Of a stretch of DNA of 64,000 nucleotides, positions 26,489 to 34,313 are shown piece after piece; within the stretch, counting starts at the first letter, position 1, and the number at the start of each line of letters is the position of its first letter. The translations under genes and the position numbers were made by a program. The notes under the pieces were generated by a model. The model searched no databases. It saw only the letters and a program-made list of their open reading frames with translations, and was not told the DNA's origin. The DNA is from CBIHON01 sp966211965 (GTDB taxonomy: Bacteria > Pseudomonadota > Gammaproteobacteria > Burkholderiales > Burkholderiaceae_D): the NCBI GenBank assembly GCA_966211965.1, contig CBIHON010000023.1, forward strand, positions 24,073-88,072, given 5' to 3'.

Positions 26489-28768
26489 ATGATGAATCCA
26501 GACAACCAGCACGCCGTTTCCACCGTCATGCAGAGCAATCTGATGATGCATCAGCCCATCATCCAGCCTGCGCCTGCCATGGGACAATATGAAGAGGAAG
26601 TCGAACTATCGACTTATCTCGACATCCTTTCGGACAATCGCTGGCTGATTGCGAAAATCGCCGCCGTGGTGATTGTGCTGGGTTGCCTCTACGCCATTTT
26701 TACCAAGCCAATCTACGAAGCGACGATGCTGATCCATGTGGAGGAGGACAAGCCGAACACATCGAAAAATATTCTCGGGGATATTTCCTCGCTATTCGAC
26801 GTCAAGGCCGCGGCCATCTCTGAAATGGAGCTGATCAATTCACGTCTGGTGATTTCGCGGGCAGTCGACAATCTCGGACTCTATATAGACGCGCGGCCGA
26901 AATATTTTCCGGTAATCGGTTCCGCGATCGCGAGCCGCAATTCACACTTATCCAATCCCGGCCTGTTCGGCCACGGCGGTTATGTCTGGGGAGCGGAACA
27001 CATCAACGTCTCCATTTTTTATGTACCCGAAATCCTGCAGAACAAGGATCTGATCGTCACCGCCGAAGGCAACAGCCGCTATTCGGTAACCTATCCGGAA
27101 CAAAATCTGGAACTGCACGGCACGGTAGGAACGCTGCTCAACGCCGATACGAAAAGCGGAAAGATTGCGTTGATGATCGACACGTTGCGCGCCAAACCCG
27201 GCGCGCAATTCTACCTGACCTATAAACCGAAGCTGGCGGCCATCTCGGACGTGCAAAGCTCGATGACCGTGGCTGAAAAAGGCAAACAGTCCGGCATCAT
27301 CGGCGTTACGCTCGAAGGCAACGACCCGAAGCTGTCCAGCGACATCCTCACCGAAATAGGACAGGAATATATTCGCCAAAACGTCACCAGAAAACTGGAA
27401 GAGGCGGAAAAATCCCTCGCCTTTCTGGATAAGCAATTGCCCGATCTCAAACAAAAACTGGAGCAGTCGGAAGCCACCTTCTATCAATTCAGGAATACCC
27501 ACGGCACGGTCGATTTACCGGAAGAATCGAAACTCAGCCTGCAACAATCCGTGGCAGCCAAAGCCAAACGCCTTGAGCTGCAACAAAAGCGCGAAGAACT
27601 TCTGATCGGCTTCACGCCTAATCATCCGCTGGTCATTGGCGTCAATCGCCAGATCCAGGAAATGACCAACGAGATCAACGCGATGACGGAACACATCAAA
27701 AACCTGCCGATGCTGGAGCAGGACTTGTTGCGCCTTAATCGAGAAATCAAGGTGAATACCGATCTTTACACCGCTTTGCTCAATACCGCCCAGCAGCTGC
27801 GCCTGGTCAAAGCCGGTCGCGTGAGTAATGTGCGCTTGATCGACGCGCCCATGATGGCCACCAAGCCGGCCAAACCGAATCGCCCGAAGATCGTCGGCAT
27901 AGCAGTTCTGGCAGGTCTGTTTCTGGGTGTCGCGGCTGCCTTCTTCAAGAGGATGCTCCATACCGGCATCGATGATCCGCGCAAGATTGAAAAGATGCTG
28001 GGCGCACGCGTTGTCTATGCCACCATCCCGCACAGCAAAACCCAGGAAGACCTGTCGAGGAGAGCCGCCGCCGCCATGCGCTCGATGCCGGTGCTGACCC
28101 GCATCGATCCGAGCGATATGGCCGTGGAAAGCTTGCGCAGCTTCCGCACCACGCTGCAATTTTCGATGTCCCACTTCAAGAACAATATCGTTCTGATCAG
28201 CGGGCCGACGTCGGGGTTGGGAAAATCCTTCGTCTCGGTCAATTTCGCCGCCGTGATGGCCTCCAGCGGCAAACGGGTTTTACTGATCGACGCGGATTTC
28301 CGTAACGGCCACCTGCATCACTATTTTGGGCTGGAGAGAAAAAATGGCCTGTCCGAATCGATCACCGGCGCAATGCACCTGAAGGAGACGATCCATCAAA
28401 ACGTGCTTGAAAACCTTGATTTCCTCTCCACCGGAGCGTTGCCGCCGAATCCTTCCGAGTTTCTGCTGCATCCGAATTTCGGTTCCCTGTTGAAATCGGT
28501 TTCAGGCAATTACGACTTTGTCCTGCTTGATCCGCCTCCTATTCTGGCGGCCTCTGACACTTTGATCATCGGTTCGCACGCGGGAGCGGTATTCATCCTG
28601 ACGCGCTCGGGCATCACCACGGAAAGCGAAATCAACGAAGCCATCAAGCGCCTGAATCAGGCAGGAATCTCGCCCAAGGGAATATTGTTCAATGACCTGA
28701 AAGTAAGACCGCGCCAATACAACGAGTACAGCTATCGGAAACAAAACCAACTCGGGTACGCGCCATGA
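26489..28768 (+). CDS. Wzc-like tyrosine autokinase / chain-length co-polymerase
   Basis: About 759 residues. A Wzz domain with flanking transmembrane helices (~35-60 and ~440-460) brackets a long periplasmic coiled-coil region. The C-terminal BY-kinase has Walker A GPTSGLGKS, Walker A' VLLIDADFRNG and Walker B-like FVLLDPPPILA. The C-terminus holds a tyrosine cluster (RPRQYNEYSYRK, then LGYAP), as expected for autophosphorylation. It forms the inner-membrane partner of Wza and controls EPS chain length and export. An in-frame TTG at 26438 could extend the protein; I choose the ATG at 26489, where the ORF passes the wza stop. Confidence 0.94.
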   Translation: MMNPDNQHAVSTVMQSNLMMHQPIIQPAPAMGQYEEEVELSTYLDILSDNRWLIAKIAAVVIVLGCLYAIFTKPIYEATMLIHVEEDKPNTSKNILGDISSLFDVKAAAISEMELINSRLVISRAVDNLGLYIDARPKYFPVIGSAIASRNSHLSNPGLFGHGGYVWGAEHINVSIFYVPEILQNKDLIVTAEGNSRYSVTYPEQNLELHGTVGTLLNADTKSGKIALMIDTLRAKPGAQFYLTYKPKLAAISDVQSSMTVAEKGKQSGIIGVTLEGNDPKLSSDILTEIGQEYIRQNVTRKLEEAEKSLAFLDKQLPDLKQKLEQSEATFYQFRNTHGTVDLPEESKLSLQQSVAAKAKRLELQQKREELLIGFTPNHPLVIGVNRQIQEMTNEINAMTEHIKNLPMLEQDLLRLNREIKVNTDLYTALLNTAQQLRLVKAGRVSNVRLIDAPMMATKPAKPNRPKIVGIAVLAGLFLGVAAAFFKRMLHTGIDDPRKIEKMLGARVVYATIPHSKTQEDLSRRAAAAMRSMPVLTRIDPSDMAVESLRSFRTTLQFSMSHFKNNIVLISGPTSGLGKSFVSVNFAAVMASSGKRVLLIDADFRNGHLHHYFGLERKNGLSESITGAMHLKETIHQNVLENLDFLSTGALPPNPSEFLLHPNFGSLLKSVSGNYDFVLLDPPPILAASDTLIIGSHAGAVFILTRSGITTESEINEAIKRLNQAGISPKGILFNDLKVRPRQYNEYSYRKQNQLGYAP

Positions 28769-29088
28769 AGCGATTCATTTTCCAACGTGCGGGAGACTGT
28801 GGAAATAACAAAGCGAGCAGCCCAAGGTCGTGCAGCGGTTTGGAGCCGCACTCCGGCACGGCGGGCATTGCAGCATTGTCCTGTCTACAGCCTCCGGAAT
28901 AGAAAGTCCGGACAGCCGGCATAGGAGGTATATAGCCGAATTCTCCTTTTTCTCTACTCCCCTCTGCGGTTCGAGCCTAGAGGGGGCCGCCCTGGAACGG
29001 GCGCTTAAGCACGGATTGCCTCGGAACAGTGCGATCTACGAATGAAGAAAAACCATCGGGAATAAATGAACACTTTAAGGAAGCAAAC
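28769..29088. other. Intergenic region between wzc and GNAT copy 2
   Basis: 320 bases without a convincing gene. It contains the hairpin CCCCTCT/AGAGGGG (28959-28985, 13-base loop), which may be a terminator or processing site. The next gene has its own good ribosome site, so it may have a separate promoter here. Confidence 0.5.
28959..28985 (+). terminator. Hairpin downstream of wzc
   Basis: Perfect 7-base G/C-rich stem CCCCTCT/AGAGGGG with a 13-base loop, 190 bases after the wzc stop and without a T-run. A weak terminator candidate. Confidence 0.3.
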
Positions 29089-30249
29089 ATGATGCTGAAA
29101 ACAGAGGCAAGCGCATACGAGCCTGCATTCGATCACGTTCCCGAGCAAACCTGCGATGCGCAGGCAATCACCATTTCTGTTTTTGAGAACGAAATACCTT
29201 CCTTCGTCGGGCGCGAACTTGATCTTTTGTATGGAAACCTCTACTCCTCACTGGCGCAATTCAAGGTAAACGGCAAGCTCGACAAAGCAAGCACGTATGT
29301 CGTCCGCCAGGGCGGAAAAGCCGTCACCGTATTTCTGTTTCGATTGGAAAACGGCAAGGTCGAAGTTCTCAATGAAGTCATTTTTATCAGTGCTGAACAG
29401 ATCAAGCAGTTCGTCACCATCGTTTTTTCGCGCTTCCATTCCGCCAAGTTCATTTGCTTTCGCTCGATACAGACCGATGCTGCGCGGCTGCCGTTCCCGC
29501 TTCAGAAGATCAACTGCCTGGAAGACATCGTCGTCACCTTGCCTCCAAGACTGGACGATTATTTGGCGCAACTCGGGAAAAATACGCGAAGAAACATCAA
29601 GCGTTATACCAACCGCCTGAAACTGGACTTCCCTTCAATCAGCTTCGAGATCCACGCACAGGACGATGTGCCCGATCAGATGATTCGCGATATCGTGGAA
29701 TTGAACAAGGCCAGGATGAGAGGCAAGAACAAGATATCGGCAATCGACGCACACGAAGTAGACAAGCTGATCAAGCTGGTGAAGACGTGCGGCCTGGTGT
29801 GCGTGGCCATGGTGGATAAAAAAATTTGTGCGGGCGCCATCAGTTTCCGGACCGGGGAAAACTATTTTCTCAATGTTCTCGCGCACGATCCTGCCTATGA
29901 CGATTACTGGCTCGGCATTCTTTGCTGCTATCACACCATAGGCGAATGCATCGCGCGGCGCGGCAAGGAATTTCATTTTCTATGGGGCCGTTACGACTAC
30001 AAATACACCTTGTTGGGAGTTCAGCGGGATCTCGATTATCTGGTCGTGTATCGCTCTTATCTGCAATTTGTGTTCAACAGCGATACAGCCTTCACGCGGG
30101 CCTTCGAAGGATGGATACGGAAGGTGAAGTTGGAACTACAGGAAGCCAAGCGGCGCGACAGTCCCACCTATCGCAGAATGATGAGCTTGATGGATTATCT
30201 GCGCGCCTTGAAACAATTTAAATTGGATTTTCCTGGATGGAGGAGGTAG
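29089..30249 (+). CDS. GNAT/FemAB-like transferase (BioF2-type acetyltransferase), copy 2
   Basis: About 386 residues, paralogue of 15474-16622 (same ENEIPSFV, INCLEDIV, KNTRRNIKRYTNRLKLDFPS, VCVAMVDKKICAGAISFRTG, FLWGRYDYKYTLLGVQRDLD blocks; roughly half the residues identical by eye). I choose the ATG at 29089, with AAGGAAG about 5 bases upstream, over the in-frame codon at 29029. No signal peptide. It lies directly after the wza-wzc pair. Two copies on either side of EPS export genes suggest two acyl or aminoacyl decorations of the polysaccharide, or different acceptor sugars (inference). The exact reaction is unknown. Confidence 0.8.
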   Translation: MMLKTEASAYEPAFDHVPEQTCDAQAITISVFENEIPSFVGRELDLLYGNLYSSLAQFKVNGKLDKASTYVVRQGGKAVTVFLFRLENGKVEVLNEVIFISAEQIKQFVTIVFSRFHSAKFICFRSIQTDAARLPFPLQKINCLEDIVVTLPPRLDDYLAQLGKNTRRNIKRYTNRLKLDFPSISFEIHAQDDVPDQMIRDIVELNKARMRGKNKISAIDAHEVDKLIKLVKTCGLVCVAMVDKKICAGAISFRTGENYFLNVLAHDPAYDDYWLGILCCYHTIGECIARRGKEFHFLWGRYDYKYTLLGVQRDLDYLVVYRSYLQFVFNSDTAFTRAFEGWIRKVKLELQEAKRRDSPTYRRMMSLMDYLRALKQFKLDFPGWRR

Positions 30250-30257
30250 ACATCAGC

Positions 30258-30429
30258 GCCGCCGGAGCCGGTTCAGTGCTTTTCCAGCAGGTGCCCAGCG
30301 AAAAGAGTGTACTGCAGCAGCGTCACGCCGCTTGCTCAGGCATCCGCCTGAACCGTGCGCGGCGCCTTGCACGCCCCTCTTCCCGCTTAAGTGCCCCTGC
30401 TGGAAAAGCACTGAACCGGCTCCGGCGGC
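30258..30429. repeat. Foldback element with 34-bp perfect arms
   Basis: Arms at 30258-30291 and 30396-30429 are perfect 34-base inverted complements (left arm begins GCCGCCGGAGCCGG). Inside, a second stem pairs AGCG and AAGAG (from ~30297) with CTCTT and CGCT (to ~30387). Three local hairpins can form: AGCG/CGCT near 30319, CAGGC-ATCC-GCCTG (30337-30350), and GTGC/GCAC near 30355-30372. The result is a long closed stem with a branched head. It begins 9 bases after GNAT copy 2 ends and finishes ~37 bases before the GMC gene. Confidence 0.8.
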
Positions 30430-30466
30430 ATGAGAGTTAAAACGGAAATAAACGGGGACAATATTC

Positions 30467-32134
30467 ATGTTTATCGATACACGGCGCGTTGATGAAGGCA
30501 GCGCTTTTGAGACCACGGTGTGCATTATCGGCGGAGGTGTGGCAGGCATCACCTTGGCGCTCGAAATGGAAAGAATGGGGATCGAAACCTGTTTGCTGGA
30601 AAGCGGAGGATTCGATCCGGACAATGCAACGCGCGATCTCTATCGCGGCGAGGACATCGGCCTGCCTTACCATTTTTCTGATGGCTGCCGCGGCCGATTT
30701 CTGGGAGGCAGCAGCAACTGCTGGGGCGGCTGGTGCCGTCCGCTCGATCCCTGGGATTTCGAGAAGCGGGAATGGATAGCCTACAGCGGATGGCCCTTCG
30801 CCCTGAGCGAACTGGAGCCCTATTATCAGCGCACCCGCTCGTTGCTGAAACTGGGGCCGCATAATTTTGAACCGGCATTCTGGGAAGCTGCAATCAACAG
30901 GCGCGACGTGCGCCGGATTCCACTGCCGAGCGGCAAGGTCAGGGATACGATATCCCAATTCAGTCCGCCGGCACGCTTTGGCAAGCTATACAGGAATGCG
31001 TTGGGGCGCTCGCAACGAGTGCGAGCTTTTCTGTATGCCAATGTGGTCAATATCGATACGGACCGGCCGGCCCGCAATGTGTCCAAGGTGGATGTCGCAA
31101 CGCTCAGCGGCCGCAAAATGTCGGTGTCCGCGCGGCTGTTTGTCCTGGCCACCGGGGGTATCGAGAATGCGCGTTTACTCCTGGCGTCGAACAAAGTCCA
31201 GCTCAAGGGATTGGGCAACGGCAATGACCTGGTCGGCCGCTTCTTCATGGATCATCCGCGCCTGCAATCGGGCAGCATCCAATTCACCAAAAAGTGGGGC
31301 CGCAACAAACTGTACGACATCAAATATCATTACATGAACTCGGCGGTCGCGGCACACGGAACCCATATCGCCGCACAACTGGCGTTGGCGCCGGAAGTAT
31401 TGCGCAAGGAACGACTGCTCAACGCCAGGGTATGGTTTTCATCGATTTTCCCCGGCGAAGGCAGCGAAGGCGCGCAAGCGCTGTACCGATGCAAGCAAGC
31501 ATTGCTGCAAAAGGAGCAAGCAGGATGGAAGCTCAGTCAGGATTTCGTCACCATGATTTCGCATCCGGTGGACACGCTCGGTTATGGATTCACCCGCCTG
31601 TTCCAGCCGCGCGCGCTGATACAGGGCGTAAAGTTTCAAATCATTGCCGAACCTGAACCGGACCCGCATAGCCGGGTCACCTTATCACTCTCCGACAAGG
31701 ATCAGTTGGGCGTGAATCGTGTGCGCGTCAACTGGCGTCTGAGCGCGCGCGTGCAGCGCACGATCGACCGGACTCTTGCCCTCATCGCCGAGGAAATGCG
31801 CCTCGGCGGCGTGGCCGATGTGACGCTTGATCCGCCGATCGAGGGTGGCGCATGGCCGTCCAGCCTGGAAAAGGAAGGAACCTGGCATCACATGGGCACG
31901 ACCAGGATGCACGATTCGCCGGCACGAGGCGTGGTGGATCAGAATTGCAAAGTGCATGGCTTGTCGAACCTGTACATTGCCGGCAGTTCGGTGTTCCCGA
32001 CGGCGGGAGCAAATTTCCCGACGATCACGATCGCGGCGCTCACCTTCCGCCTGGCCGAACATATCAATCAGGAACTAAGCCGCAGCGACACCATCTTGCC
32101 GTTGAAGAAAGAATCATCCCTGCTGGCGGTTTGA
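30467..32134 (+). CDS. GMC-family FAD oxidoreductase
   Basis: 555-residue glucose-methanol-choline oxidoreductase. The FAD dinucleotide loop is VCIIGGGVAGITLALEMERM near residue 14; FLGGSSNCWGGWCRP is the second FAD contact. The C-terminal region WHHMGTTRMHDSPARGVVD to SVFPTAGANFPTITIAAL supplies the catalytic His region. Family members oxidise alcohol groups of sugars, sugar alcohols or choline-like compounds. No signal peptide or Tat motif is visible, so it is presumably cytoplasmic. It stands between EPS export and D-arabinose donor genes and is bracketed by two foldback elements. Substrate unknown. Confidence 0.87.
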   Translation: MFIDTRRVDEGSAFETTVCIIGGGVAGITLALEMERMGIETCLLESGGFDPDNATRDLYRGEDIGLPYHFSDGCRGRFLGGSSNCWGGWCRPLDPWDFEKREWIAYSGWPFALSELEPYYQRTRSLLKLGPHNFEPAFWEAAINRRDVRRIPLPSGKVRDTISQFSPPARFGKLYRNALGRSQRVRAFLYANVVNIDTDRPARNVSKVDVATLSGRKMSVSARLFVLATGGIENARLLLASNKVQLKGLGNGNDLVGRFFMDHPRLQSGSIQFTKKWGRNKLYDIKYHYMNSAVAAHGTHIAAQLALAPEVLRKERLLNARVWFSSIFPGEGSEGAQALYRCKQALLQKEQAGWKLSQDFVTMISHPVDTLGYGFTRLFQPRALIQGVKFQIIAEPEPDPHSRVTLSLSDKDQLGVNRVRVNWRLSARVQRTIDRTLALIAEEMRLGGVADVTLDPPIEGGAWPSSLEKEGTWHHMGTTRMHDSPARGVVDQNCKVHGLSNLYIAGSSVFPTAGANFPTITIAALTFRLAEHINQELSRSDTILPLKKESSLLAV

Positions 32135-32244
32135 TTCATAAATGGCATGACGGCGATTTCGTAGACATGTTCGTGTACCGCGCCACGAACATGTCGCCGT
32201 TCAAGGCCCGCGCAGCAATCTGTTAGGAAACGAGGAGCGGTATT

Positions 32245-32365
32245 AGAGCAGTTTCAGCCTGACTGTACACGGCCAAGGTTGAGCCGAGAAGCGCAACCGT
32301 ACGAATGGTACAGTGAGCATCGCAGGCGCAAGATTGGCCGTGTACGGTCAGGATGAAATTGCTCT
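32245..32365 (+). repeat. Foldback element A with conserved core (pairs with element B at 55766)
   Basis: 32-base arms at 32245-32276 and 32334-32365 are complementary at 29 positions. Two of the three exceptions are G-U wobbles if the plus strand is RNA. The 57-base core contains an inner stem TTGAGCC/GGCGCAA (one mismatch), conserved loop sequences GAGAAGCG and TGAGCATCGCA, and a central hairpin around GTAC...GTAC. The core matches the element at 55766-55885 although the arms are unrelated. It lies after the GMC gene, before the convergent end of the GT87 gene. Flanking GGAGC/GCTCC extends the pairing. Confidence 0.8.
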
Positions 32366-32402
32366 AGCTCCTCTGCCCTTGCCAAATCGTATACACGGCG
32401 CG

Positions 32403-33575
32403 CTACGCTCTTTCCGGGAGAGCAGCTTCCCCAGCTTTGGAAGAAGTGAACGCAAAGAACATCAATACCACGACGATGAAATTTATCGGCGTTAAAAACC
32501 CATGCGGGCCATCACCCGTCATAAAAAATCGCAATCCGAACCAAAAATATCCTATGCCGGCATAGACAACGAGCCGACGCCAGAACGCAAGCGAAAACGA
32601 GCGGCAAAATAGAGGTAACAGAAAAACAAAATCGTAGGCCAAGTGAAAAAACGACATGAGTGAAATCAAAGCGAGTGCCGCGAAAATATCTTCGCTCTCC
32701 AGGCGCCGGCAGAAAAACCTGAGATAGAGAGTCAAAGCAGCCGCAAGCACCAATCCCGCCACATAACCTATTCCGCGGAAAACATGCTTATCCCATTCCA
32801 ATACCTTGCCAATGCTCATGATGTCGGCGGTTCCAATCCCCACCTCTTTCGCGCTTACCTGCAAGGGCTGGAAGGCGGTCTCGATCGGATTGATGCCCAC
32901 GATCGCCGAAAACAAAAGCCATCCGATCGCCAGGAACAGGAAGGACAGGAGAATCAGCCGCACATTTTTCTCCAACAAGAGCCACAGCATGATGGGCGGC
33001 GCAAAGCTGTACTTCACGTAACTGGCGCCGAAGAAAGGCGCGGCGGACAACATCGGCCGCATTGACCAGCCAAGGTAGGAAAACAGCAAAATCAGCAAAG
33101 CCTGCTGGCCGTTCGAGATAGTATTTCTGAATGGCGTCGAGCAAAGAAATATGAACAGCACGGCCCAGAGCCGGCCTCCGGTGATCTTCGATCCGGAATG
33201 AGCAATAAAGTAGACGCAGGAAAATCCGAGAACGACATTGACGAGGGCCCACACCGGCTTGACCGTATTCCAGTCGAGCAGCGCCAGGGGGATGAAAAGA
33301 ATGTACAGCAAATGAAGGTAATTGGGTCCCTGCGTCAGGATCAAAGCGCCATTTTTATTGCCGTCCAGGGAAACCTGATAAGGATTTTCGCCAGCCATCA
33401 GCAGCCTTGTCGGGCTCCACTGAAAATCCTGGCTGCTGCCGAGCGCGTTCTGAAATCCCTTGGCGATCGAGAGTGCAGCCAATACCGCCAACGCCAACAG
33501 CAGGAAGCGATAAACCACCTTGAGCGCATCGTCGCCGATCTTGGCGCCGACGGCGGAGTCTAGAGAATTTTTCAT
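32403..33575 (-). CDS. GT87 (DUF2029)-type GT-C glycosyltransferase
   Basis: 390-residue membrane protein with roughly 10-11 hydrophobic segments. The first periplasmic loop reads QDFQWSPTRLLMAGENPYQV, typical of GT87/DUF2029 enzymes, which use polyprenyl-phosphate sugars at the outer face of the membrane. Its start directly abuts the DprE2 stop (TGAATG), so it is the last gene of a tightly coupled minus-strand operon. In mycobacteria the gene after dprE2 is the arabinofuranosyltransferase aftA, so this protein is a good candidate to use the lipid-linked pentose made by its neighbours (inference). Donor and acceptor are not proven. Confidence 0.82.
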   Translation of the reverse strand: MKNSLDSAVGAKIGDDALKVVYRFLLLALAVLAALSIAKGFQNALGSSQDFQWSPTRLLMAGENPYQVSLDGNKNGALILTQGPNYLHLLYILFIPLALLDWNTVKPVWALVNVVLGFSCVYFIAHSGSKITGGRLWAVLFIFLCSTPFRNTISNGQQALLILLFSYLGWSMRPMLSAAPFFGASYVKYSFAPPIMLWLLLEKNVRLILLSFLFLAIGWLLFSAIVGINPIETAFQPLQVSAKEVGIGTADIMSIGKVLEWDKHVFRGIGYVAGLVLAAALTLYLRFFCRRLESEDIFAALALISLMSFFHLAYDFVFLLPLFCRSFSLAFWRRLVVYAGIGYFWFGLRFFMTGDGPHGFLTPINFIVVVLMFFAFTSSKAGEAALPERA

Positions 33576-34313
33576 TCACAATCTCATTTTCTTAAAAATC
33601 GATTCCGGTATCTTTCGGATGACCACCATGATCAAGCCCCACCAGCCGGGCAAATAAACCTCATCCTTCTTTTTCCGGATGGCTTGCTCGATTCCCTTGG
33701 CGATGGCGTCCGGACTTGCCCATAGCGGCCCTTTCTTGAAGGAGGCCGTCATCGGGGTGTCGACAAAGCCCGGCTTGATTGTCAGGACCTGCACCCCGCT
33801 TCGGTACAAACGGTTTCGCAGCCCCTGGAGAAAAATCGACAGCGCGCCTTTGGCCGTACCGTAGATGTAGTTTGACTGCCGCCCCCGGTCGCCGGCCACC
33901 GAACTGATGACGGCGATGGTGCCATGGCCTTGGGCTTCGAAATAGTTGGCGACATTGGTGAGCATGGAAATGATGCTGATCATGTTGGTGCTGAGTTCCT
34001 TGAGCGTCAGGCCGATGCTTTTCTCGCACGCGCTCTGGGGGCTCAACGTGCCATGCGCCACCAGCACCATGTCGACGCCGCCCATTTCGGATACCGCGCG
34101 TTCAAACAACGGTTCATGCTGCTCGTATGCGTTGGCATCGAAATCGGCATACGCGACGCTGGCGGCGCCGCGTATTTTCAAGTCGCGCGTCAGGCCGTCC
34201 AGGCGCTCGTGATTTCTGGCCAGGAGATAGAGGCTCGCACCATGCTGGGCAAAGCGCCTGGCGGTCGCTTCGGCGATGGCCGAGGTAGCGCCTACGATCA
34301 ATATTCTTTCCAT
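33576..34313 (-). CDS. dprE2: DprE2-like decaprenylphosphoryl-2-keto-pentose reductase
   Basis: 245-residue SDR enzyme. The NAD(P) motif is ILIVGATSAIAEATARRFA, and YxxxK lies in YIYGTAKGALSIFLQGLRN. Together with DprE1 it epimerises the 2-position of polyprenyl-phosphoryl-D-ribose: DprE1 oxidises, DprE2 reduces to the D-arabinose form. The start codon directly follows the dprE1 stop (TAGATG), strong evidence of coupling. The C-terminal PGWWGLIMVVIRKIPESIFK is the membrane-facing tail usual for this family. General SDR status is certain; DprE2 assignment relies on the dprE1 neighbour. Confidence 0.88.
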   Translation of the reverse strand: MERILIVGATSAIAEATARRFAQHGASLYLLARNHERLDGLTRDLKIRGAASVAYADFDANAYEQHEPLFERAVSEMGGVDMVLVAHGTLSPQSACEKSIGLTLKELSTNMISIISMLTNVANYFEAQGHGTIAVISSVAGDRGRQSNYIYGTAKGALSIFLQGLRNRLYRSGVQVLTIKPGFVDTPMTASFKKGPLWASPDAIAKGIEQAIRKKKDEVYLPGWWGLIMVVIRKIPESIFKKMRL

